DNA of 64,000 nucleotides from contig CAVWQE010000014.1 of assembly GCA_963757135.1 (NCBI GenBank), forward strand, positions 20,137 to 84,136, given 5' to 3'. The translations under genes were made by a program, and so were the position numbers. The notes under the pieces are model-generated. The model had not been told where the DNA came from and searched no databases. It was given only the letters and a program-made list of their open reading frames with translations. The stretch comes from Gp1-AA145 sp963757135. Lineage in GTDB: Bacteria > Acidobacteriota > Terriglobia > Terriglobales > Acidobacteriaceae. Shown piece after piece: positions 42,977 to 49,956 of this stretch. How positions within the stretch are numbered: the first letter of the stretch is position 1; every line of letters begins with the position of its first letter.

Positions 42977-44014
42977 ATGAGTGACCCCGTACGAATGCCG
43001 CCACGCACTCCCGATGACTCGAGTGAACGCCGGCTGTTTGAGATCCGTCGCGAAGCCGAGAGCAAAGGCAAAGTCGTGGCCGCAGGCGTGCGTCCTCAGG
43101 GCGCGCCTTTTCCCATGGCATCGGTGGAAACCGGATACTACGGCATTCCGCTGCTCAAAGAACCGGCGTGGACATGGGAGATCCCGCTTTACTTCTTCGT
43201 CGGCGGAGCGGCGGGATCCGCAGCCGTGGTAGGCGCAATCGCCGACTACACCGGGGCAGATCGAAAGATTGTTCGCGATGCACGTTGGATTGCCGCGGCC
43301 GGCTCGGTACTCTCGCCCGCTCTACTGATCTCGGACCTCGGCCGGCCCGCTAGATTCCTCAACATGCTACGAGTATTCAAGCCCCAGAGCCCAGTGTCTG
43401 TCGGTGTGTGGACGCTGATGGGCTTTTCGACTGCGGCGTCTGCTACGCTGTTCGCCCAAGTTCTAGCCGACCGGTACGGGCCATCTTTTCCCGTGCGTGT
43501 GATGGAGAAGGCCGGCCAAGCTGCATCACTGGCCTTCGGGTTGCCTTTCTCCAACTACACCGGTGTGCTGATCGGCGCCAGTGCAATACCGGCCTGGAAC
43601 CAGAACGTCGGAGATTTGCCCATTCATTTCGGAATGTCTGGACTCTCAGCCGCTGTTGGCATGCTCGAACTGATGGGCAATCGCCGCAGCCGCGCCCTCG
43701 AAATGCTCGGGCTGGGCGCCGCGCTCTGGGAAAGCTGGGAAGGCTTGCGAATCGAATCGCGACAACAACCCGCGATTGAACCCCTCAAACATGGGCGAAG
43801 CGGTACTGTAACTCGCATCGGCGAATTGCTCTCCGGCCCTGTGCCGGCCGCCTTGCGCGTGATCAGCTTGCTATCGGGAAGGCGCCGCTCCAGTTCGTTG
43901 CGCACCGCGGCTTCGGTTTCTGCTGTTGCCGGATCTCTACTCACTCGCATTGCCTGGATATATGCCGGCCACGTCTCCGCCAGAGACTGGAAAACACCGC
44001 TGGAAATACGATAA
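42977..44014 (+). CDS. nrfD: NrfD/PsrC-family membrane subunit of formate dehydrogenase
   Basis: 345 residues with a hydrophilic N-terminal 60 residues followed by about eight helices. YYGIPLLKEPAWTWEIPLYFFVGGAAGSAAVVGAIADYTG and SDLGRPARFLNMLRVFKPQSPVSVG (only cores WTWEIPLYFFVGGAAG and DLGRPARFLNMLRVFKPQSP are diagnostic) are NrfD-family hallmarks. It would pass electrons from FdhB to the quinone pool, replacing the cytochrome b subunit FdnI. Position third in the operon fits. Confidence 0.9.
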   Translation: MSDPVRMPPRTPDDSSERRLFEIRREAESKGKVVAAGVRPQGAPFPMASVETGYYGIPLLKEPAWTWEIPLYFFVGGAAGSAAVVGAIADYTGADRKIVRDARWIAAAGSVLSPALLISDLGRPARFLNMLRVFKPQSPVSVGVWTLMGFSTAASATLFAQVLADRYGPSFPVRVMEKAGQAASLAFGLPFSNYTGVLIGASAIPAWNQNVGDLPIHFGMSGLSAAVGMLELMGNRRSRALEMLGLGAALWESWEGLRIESRQQPAIEPLKHGRSGTVTRIGELLSGPVPAALRVISLLSGRRRSSSLRTAASVSAVAGSLLTRIAWIYAGHVSARDWKTPLEIR

Positions 44015-44020
44015 GACCCT

Positions 44021-44159
44021 CACCACAGAGACACAGAGTCACCGAGAAACCCAAACTGACGGTTTCTTAATCGGCGTCCCGTGCCTGTTTCGACCGTTGA
44101 GAGGAAGAACTCGGGTATTACAATTAGGAGTTCTCTGTGACTCTGTGTCTCTGTGGTGA
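44021..44159. repeat. Inverted pair of CACCACAGAGACACAGAG repeats
   Basis: CACCACAGAGACACAGAGTC (44021-44040) and its inverse GACTCTGTGTCTCTGTGGTG (44139-44158) face each other across about 98 bases, giving a perfect 20-bp outer stem. They fill the gap between nrfD and the acyl-CoA dehydrogenase gene. Confidence 0.82.
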
Positions 44160-44174
44160 AAGGCTTTGAGATCG

Positions 44175-45971
44175 ATGGCCACGACTACAGCTTCAAAAAC
44201 TATAATCACCGGCGGAAGTTTTCTCCTCGAGTCGCGCTCTCCCGAAGAAGTCTTTACTCCCGAAGATTTCACTGAGCAGCACAAGCTCATCGCCCAGACC
44301 GCCGAGGAGTACGCGAACAACGAGATCGTCCCTAATATCGAAAAGATGGAGCACAAGGATTTTTCCGTCTCACGCGATCTACTGAAAAAGGCAGGCGATC
44401 TCGGGTTGAGCGGGGTTGAGATTCCCGAAGCTTACGGCGGCCTGGAGATGGACAAAGTTACCGCTGCGGTCATCGCCGATCACATCGCCAAGTACGCAGG
44501 CTTTGCCACGACCTGGGGCGGACACACCGGCATCGGCACTCTGCCTATCGTTTACTTCGGTACTGAAGAGCAGAAGAAGAAATACCTGCCGCGCCTGGCC
44601 TCTGGAGAAATTATCGGCGCCTATGCGCTGTCAGAAGCTTCTTCAGGATCGGACGCGCTCAACTGTCGTGCCCGGGCGACGCTTTCGCCAGACGGTAAGC
44701 ACTACATCTTGAACGGCGAAAAAATGTGGATCACCAACGCCGGATTCGCTGATCTGTTCACCGTCTTCGCTAAAGTCGATGGCGAAAAGTTCACCGCATT
44801 TCTGGTCGAAAGGGCCTTTCCTGGATTCTCCATCGGCGCGGAAGAACACAAGATGGGCATTCGTGGATCGTCCACCTGCCCTGTTATTTTGAATGATTGC
44901 CAGGTGCCCGCCGAAAATGTTCTTGGTGAAATCGGCCGCGGACATGTGATCGCTTTCAACATCCTGAACGTTGGGCGCTTCAAGCTCGGGGCGATGTGCG
45001 TCGGCGGCGCCCGCAGTTCGCTTGATCACGCGATTCCATACGCCAAACAACGCAAAGCATTCGGCAAGGTGATCTCGGATTTCGGACTGGTTCGCGAAAA
45101 GATCGCCACTATGGCCGCACAGATTTATGTTGGTGAATCGATGGTCTATCGCACCGTCGGAATGATGGACGCAGCGCTTGCGGCTGTGGATAAGTCCGCA
45201 TCCGATGTTTCGAAGAAGACGCTCAAGGCCATCGAGGAATATGCCGTCGAATGCTCGATCATCAAAGTATGGGCTTCGGAAATGGTTTCATACGTAGTTG
45301 ATGAGACCGTGCAGATCTATGGCGGCTATGGATTCGTCGAAGAATATCCCGCGGAACGCGCTTATCGCGATGCCCGCATTAATCGCATCTTTGAGGGCAC
45401 GAATGAGATCAACCGCCTCATCATCACCGGATTCCTATTAAAGCGTTCCATGAGCGGCCAACTTGCGCTGATGCCTGCGATCAAGCAGTTGATGGACGAA
45501 GTTCTCTCCGGCCCTTCGTCGGGCGAAGAGCCTGAGGGCCTGCTCGCCGAAGAGCAGAAGCTGGTGGCTGCCGCCAAAAAACTTGGCCTCTTCGCAGCCG
45601 GAGCTGCTACGCAGAAATACATGCAGGCGATCGAACAAGAGCAGGAGATCATGGGCGCGATCGCAGACATGGTAATCGAGATTTACGCCATGGAGGCAGT
45701 GTTGCTGCGAACTATGAAAATTTCAGCTGCGCAAGGTGAATCGGCCGCAGCGTTGCCGATTGCCATGACGCGCGTTTATTTATCGCAGGCAATGGAAAAG
45801 ATAGAAGCCTCGGCGCGCAAGATCATTACCGCTGTTGCCGAGGGCGATATGCTGCGCACACAGCTGGCAATCTTGCGCAGGCTGGGAAAGCACGATCCTT
45901 ACAACACCATTGAATTACGACGGCAGATTGCCGAGAAAATAATCGAGCGCGGGCGCTACTCGCTGAAGTAA
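44175..45971 (+). CDS. Acyl-CoA dehydrogenase
   Basis: About 598 residues, an FAD enzyme that makes the 2,3-double bond in acyl-CoA. The N-terminal helical part includes EVFTPEDFTEQHKLIAQTAEEY; the FAD/substrate region has YALSEASSGSDA and KMWITNAGFADLFTVFAK. The catalytic Glu is in YRDARINRIFEGTNEINR. A C-terminal extension of about 170 helical residues puts it in the long class also seen in Bacillus. ATG 44175 is preferred to the in-frame TTG at 44166. No ETF or thiolase genes adjoin. Confidence 0.93.
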   Translation: MATTTASKTIITGGSFLLESRSPEEVFTPEDFTEQHKLIAQTAEEYANNEIVPNIEKMEHKDFSVSRDLLKKAGDLGLSGVEIPEAYGGLEMDKVTAAVIADHIAKYAGFATTWGGHTGIGTLPIVYFGTEEQKKKYLPRLASGEIIGAYALSEASSGSDALNCRARATLSPDGKHYILNGEKMWITNAGFADLFTVFAKVDGEKFTAFLVERAFPGFSIGAEEHKMGIRGSSTCPVILNDCQVPAENVLGEIGRGHVIAFNILNVGRFKLGAMCVGGARSSLDHAIPYAKQRKAFGKVISDFGLVREKIATMAAQIYVGESMVYRTVGMMDAALAAVDKSASDVSKKTLKAIEEYAVECSIIKVWASEMVSYVVDETVQIYGGYGFVEEYPAERAYRDARINRIFEGTNEINRLIITGFLLKRSMSGQLALMPAIKQLMDEVLSGPSSGEEPEGLLAEEQKLVAAAKKLGLFAAGAATQKYMQAIEQEQEIMGAIADMVIEIYAMEAVLLRTMKISAAQGESAAALPIAMTRVYLSQAMEKIEASARKIITAVAEGDMLRTQLAILRRLGKHDPYNTIELRRQIAEKIIERGRYSLK

Positions 45972-46033
45972 TTCTGTGAACCGACCACTCGGTGTTGTCC
46001 ATTTAACTTAATGTCCCTACACGCCCCAAACAA

Positions 46034-46294
46034 TTAATCGCTGTCATTCCGAATTCGCTTTAGCGGTGAGGAACCTGCTTTTGGCGTTGGAAGAAACCGC
46101 GCAATGGCTGCGCTTACCAACTCAAAACTCTGAAACCAAACAAGACGATTCACTTGGTATTTTCGCGTGAAGCAGCCGCCTTCGCCTCGTTTATGGCAAA
46201 GCACCCGGGACATCAAGAGTCCGGTTACACCTGTGTACAAGACGCGGCCTTTGCTGGCGAGAATGTAAGCGTAGTATCGGCGTTTCTGTCGCAT
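46034..46294 (-). CDS. Small GIY-YIG nuclease-like protein, C-terminally truncated
   Basis: 86 residues from the ATG at 46294. RYYAYILASKGRVLYTGVT is the GIY-YIG opening with both Tyr pairs, and VLCHKRGEGGCFTRKYQVNRLVWFQSFELVSAAIAR follows the UPF0213 family (diagnostic core HKRGEGGCFTRKYQ). Immediately after AAIAR, where the family normally has EKxIKxWRR, the frame enters an intergenic palindrome and ends. So the gene is either broken at the repeat junction or uses the repeat as its 3' end. The conserved Arg of the motif is near the MSRV segment (usual form LxxRVxxHK). Confidence 0.6.
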   Translation of the reverse strand: MRQKRRYYAYILASKGRVLYTGVTGLLMSRVLCHKRGEGGCFTRKYQVNRLVWFQSFELVSAAIARFLPTPKAGSSPLKRIRNDSD

Positions 46295-46412
46295 GAAGAG
46301 TGTTTTACAGTTTTCGCGGATACGCTCGCAGTGATGTGCGAAGGACGATTTGTTGTGGAAAAGCACGTCAAAAGCAAGTTTTTCATCGCTGAAGCGATTC
46401 GGAATGACAGAG
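46039..46412. mobile_element. GIY-YIG cassette between inverted CTGTCATTCCGAAT repeats
   Basis: The left arm CGCTGTCATTCCGAATTCGC (46039 on) and the inverse right arm GCGATTCGGAATGACAG (46394-46410) share a perfect 13-base core. Each adds a small palindrome (CGCTTTAGCG, CGCTGAAGCG). They enclose the GIY-YIG ORF and its upstream region, about 374 bases. No target duplication could be read. Mobility is inference from layout. Confidence 0.5.
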
Positions 46413-46570
46413 GTTTGGGGAAAGAGCAGGGTTTGGAGGGGTTTTGGCGCTGGCCCAACCCTTCCCCTTTTACCCATCGGACGGCGGAGTCCTCGATTCG
46501 CTTCTATATGGTTTGACCGCGCCGTTCAAATTCCCGATAATCCAGTGTCCTGAAAACGGCCTCGACCCTG

Positions 46571-47755
46571 ATGAACCTATCTTCTTCGCGTGTGGTGAAC
46601 ATCTCGGACCTGCGTAGCATCGCTGAGCGGCGGGTGCCCAAGGTTGTTTTCGATTATCTTGACGGCGGCGCTGACGGTGAAGTCACGCTGCGGGAAAATT
46701 GCCGCGCCTTCGAAGCGATCACCTTTCGTCCCCGCCAGGCGGTCGCATTCCCGCAAATTGATTTACGAGTCAAGGCGCTGGGAAACGAACTATCACTGCC
46801 CTTCATGCTTGCGCCGGTCGGATACAGCCGGCTGATGCACCCGGGAGGCGAGGTGGTGGCGGCACGCGCCGCGGGCGCTGCTGGCACGGGATACATTCTT
46901 TCCACTATTTCCGGGCACAAGCTTGAAAACGTCAAAGCCGCAACCCCCGGTCCCGCGTGGTATCAGCTTTACCTGGTAGGAGGAAGGGAAGCAGCCGTGG
47001 CCGCGATCGAGCGCGCACGCAACGCCGGGTTTTCAGCCCTCGTCATCACTGTGGACACTGCCGTCGCCGGAATGCGCGAGCGCGATCCACGAAATGGAAT
47101 GAAGGAACTCCTGTCCAGTAACCTGTTGTCGAAAATTCCTTTCGTGCCGCAGGTTCTGACGCGTCCGGGATGGCTGGCGTCATTTCTTCTTGACGGCGGC
47201 GTGCCCGATCTCGAAAACATTGTTGTGCCCGGGCAAGGCCCCATGCCGCTGATTGATGTGACGGCGTCGCTTGGAAGATCGGCGGTCACGTGGGCTGACC
47301 TCCGCTGGATTCGCGAAAGCTGGAATGGCCCGATTGTCATCAAAGGGGTTCTTATAACGGAGGATGCACGCCGCGCAGTCGATGAAGGCGCCGCAGCGAT
47401 TGTGGTTTCGAATCACGGCGCACGCCAACTCGATCACGTGTCGTCCACCATTCGCGCTCTGCCCGAAATCGTCGCTGCCGTCGGCCGGCAAATTGAAGTC
47501 CTGATGGACGGAGGAATCCGCCGTGGTTCTGACATTGTGAAGGCGCTTTGCCTGGGAGCGCGCGGCGTGTTGATTGGCCGCGCCTATGCCTATGGCCTCG
47601 CTGCCGCGGGCGAAGCCGGGGTTACTCGCGCGATCGAAATATTGCGCAACGACGTTGAGCGCACGTTGCAGTTGTTGGGCTGCGGATCAGTTGCGGAACT
47701 AAACAAATCGTATATCGAGTACCCACCTGAATGGGAGAGGCCGGCGAAAATATGA
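46571..47755 (+). CDS. FMN-dependent alpha-hydroxyacid dehydrogenase/oxidase (LldD-like)
   Basis: 394 residues, TIM-barrel FMN enzyme oxidising lactate, glycolate or a related 2-hydroxyacid. N-terminal VVNISDLRSIAERRVPKVVFDYLDGGADGE (core VFDYLDGGADGE), AITFRPR, FMLAPVGYSRL, then IVIKGVLITEDARRA and the catalytic His in IVVSNHGARQLD, then LMDGGIRRGSDIVKAL for FMN phosphate. Substrate within the family is open, so no symbol is given. Its stop overlaps the amidase start by four bases. Confidence 0.9.
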   Translation: MNLSSSRVVNISDLRSIAERRVPKVVFDYLDGGADGEVTLRENCRAFEAITFRPRQAVAFPQIDLRVKALGNELSLPFMLAPVGYSRLMHPGGEVVAARAAGAAGTGYILSTISGHKLENVKAATPGPAWYQLYLVGGREAAVAAIERARNAGFSALVITVDTAVAGMRERDPRNGMKELLSSNLLSKIPFVPQVLTRPGWLASFLLDGGVPDLENIVVPGQGPMPLIDVTASLGRSAVTWADLRWIRESWNGPIVIKGVLITEDARRAVDEGAAAIVVSNHGARQLDHVSSTIRALPEIVAAVGRQIEVLMDGGIRRGSDIVKALCLGARGVLIGRAYAYGLAAAGEAGVTRAIEILRNDVERTLQLLGCGSVAELNKSYIEYPPEWERPAKI

Positions 47756-49578
47756 GCGATCAAACGGCAGGTTCGCGTCGAAGTTTTTTTAAGGCAGCAT
47801 CGTTGAGTCTGCTGGGTGCCGCGGCAATGCGCAGCAACGCCCAAACCCAGAATCCGCCGGCAAACTCCAGCCAGCAGGTGCCACCGGGCTCGCCACCGGC
47901 ATTCGGGACCGGGCCGCTGGTCGGGCCTGAAGTTTCACCGAAAACATTTTCCGAAGCCCAGAAACTCGTGCAAATCGAGTTGACTGATAGCGAACGCGAA
48001 GTTGCCGCATCGAGCTGGCGCGCGGATATGGCTTCGCTTTACGAACGCCGCACCGGCCCCCGCAAAATCACTCTGGAATCGTCTCTGGCTCCAGCGACGA
48101 AGTGGAATCCCATGTTGCCGGGGCTCAAGATGGTTCCGGAGCGCGATCGATTTGTTCGCAGCAAGCCGGACCCGGGTCCACTGCCATCGAACGACGAAGA
48201 CATCGCTTTCGCCTCGGTATCTCAACTTTCGCATTGGATCGAGCAGCGCAAGCTGACCTCAGAGCGATTGACCAAAATCTATCTACAGCGACTGGAGAAA
48301 TTTGATCCGACGTTGCATTGCGTCATCTCTCTCACGCGCGAGCATGCACTCAAGCAGGCGAAGCAGGCGGATTCCGAAATCGCTGCGGGAAAATATCGCG
48401 GACCGTTGCACGGCATTCCTTACGGCGCAAAAGACCTTCTCGATACCGCAAATATCCCGACTACTTACGGCGCCGAGCCTTACCGTAATCGCGTGCCCAA
48501 AGAGGACGCAGCGGTCATCAAACGGCTGAACGATGCGGGCGCGGTGCTGGTTGCGAAGCTGAGTTTAGGCGCTCTGGCGTTGAACGACATCTGGTTCGGC
48601 GGCCAGACTATGAACCCCTGGCTGCTTGAAGAAGGCTCGTCCGGCTCGAGCGCTGGGCCGGGCGCCGCAACCGCAGCGGGTTTGGTCGCGTTCGCCATGG
48701 GAAGCGAGACCGGCGGCAGCATCATTGGCCCCAGCATGCGCTGCGGGTTGACGGGCTTGCGTCCAACTTATGGCCGCGTGCCGAGGACGGGGGCCATGAC
48801 ATTGTGCTGGTCGCTCGACAAGCTTGGCCCCATGGCCCGCCACGTTGAAGACGCGATGCTGGTGCTGCACGCCATCTCTGGGCCAGACGCCGGCGATCTC
48901 GCCAGCGTTCCCAGCAAGCTCGATTTCGACGCTGGTGCAAGCATCAAGGGATTGCGTGTCGGCTACTTTCCCGAGTGGATGAAAGAAAATCCTGCAACCG
49001 AGGTCGATCGCGCCGCCCTCGAAACCGTAAAAAAAGTCGGAATGACTCCCGTGGAAGTTTCGATCCCCGACTGGCCCTACGACTCGCTTGATCTCATTCT
49101 CTTTGCCGAAGGCGCCGCAGCATTCGAGGAGCTCACATTGAGTGGCGATCTGAATCAGCTCAAAGTGCAGGTGCCGGACGCATGGCCCAACATCTTCCGC
49201 CAGTCACGATTCCTCTCCGCCGTAGATTTCGTGCAGTGCGACCGCTTCCGCCGCAAAGTGGCGCAGGAAATGGCGCGCGTATTTTCGCAGGTTGATCTGC
49301 TGCTGGTGCCTTCACTACGCGATGAAATGCTCACCATCACCAACTTCACCGGACATCCGTCGCTCACCATCCGTGCGGGATTCATCGAAGTTTCCGAGGC
49401 TCGCAGCGATTGGGCACCGGACCCGAAGCACCCGTTGCCGAAATTTTCGCCGCCGCGGCGTGTCCCCCACGGCGTCACACTGATTGGTCGTCTATTTGAC
49501 GAGGGCACAACGGGACGAGCAGGCATTGCTCTGGAACATGCTTTTAATGTGGCGAGCGAACGGCCGAAGGGCTTCTGA
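47752..49578 (+). CDS. Amidase-signature enzyme with a Tat signal
   Basis: 608 residues. The twin-arginine leader GSRRSFFKAASLSLLGAAA suggests export folded. Amidase-signature core: YGAKDLLDT (catalytic Lys), EGSSGSSAGPGAATAAGLV and ETGGSIIGPSMRCGLTGLRPTYGRV (core SETGGSIIGPSMRCG) giving the Ser-cisSer-Lys triad. Of the common forms the first Ser loop reads GSSGSSAG. About 130 residues precede the core and are family-variable. The start at 47752 overlaps the hydroxyacid dehydrogenase stop, so they are coupled; the substrate amide is unknown. Confidence 0.88.
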   Translation: MSDQTAGSRRSFFKAASLSLLGAAAMRSNAQTQNPPANSSQQVPPGSPPAFGTGPLVGPEVSPKTFSEAQKLVQIELTDSEREVAASSWRADMASLYERRTGPRKITLESSLAPATKWNPMLPGLKMVPERDRFVRSKPDPGPLPSNDEDIAFASVSQLSHWIEQRKLTSERLTKIYLQRLEKFDPTLHCVISLTREHALKQAKQADSEIAAGKYRGPLHGIPYGAKDLLDTANIPTTYGAEPYRNRVPKEDAAVIKRLNDAGAVLVAKLSLGALALNDIWFGGQTMNPWLLEEGSSGSSAGPGAATAAGLVAFAMGSETGGSIIGPSMRCGLTGLRPTYGRVPRTGAMTLCWSLDKLGPMARHVEDAMLVLHAISGPDAGDLASVPSKLDFDAGASIKGLRVGYFPEWMKENPATEVDRAALETVKKVGMTPVEVSIPDWPYDSLDLILFAEGAAAFEELTLSGDLNQLKVQVPDAWPNIFRQSRFLSAVDFVQCDRFRRKVAQEMARVFSQVDLLLVPSLRDEMLTITNFTGHPSLTIRAGFIEVSEARSDWAPDPKHPLPKFSPPRRVPHGVTLIGRLFDEGTTGRAGIALEHAFNVASERPKGF

Positions 49579-49956
49579 AACCGCAATCCTCAAAAAATTA
49601 CAAATAGGCGAAATCGCGATTTATCCCCAGTGTTTTGCTTATTACCGCATCGTGCGCATTGTCTTTGATCCTTCTTACCCTTGCAGACTGACAGCGATTC
49701 CCCGGACTGGCTCTCTACTAGGCTCCCGACTCGACGTCGTTCGCTTTCGAACGCTCTTGCCCGGAATCGGACACTCGGCATTTTCGTGAGGTCTTGCCTA
49801 ACCTGTATCCTTCATTGTTTTCAGTATTTGTCTGCGCTTAACCTGGCCTTAGACCTGCTTCTACAAGACGCGATACTCGAGTGCGGGCGGCTCGGCATAC
49901 GACCTTTGAATGCACAGGCTCTGGGCGATCCGACCGGTGACGAAGGGGGGAGGCAA
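49579..49956. other. 378-base gap before the ABC permease
   Basis: No convincing gene. The permease frame is open upstream to 49681, but that extension lacks a membrane or domain signal. No PadR-type regulator, frequent beside this permease class in acidobacteria, is present. Confidence 0.4.

Noticed and set aside
49681..49956. N-terminal extension of the ABC permease
   Set aside because: The family begins at MSNLLQDCKFGLRVL; a strong GGGAGG precedes that ATG and the extension has no domain.
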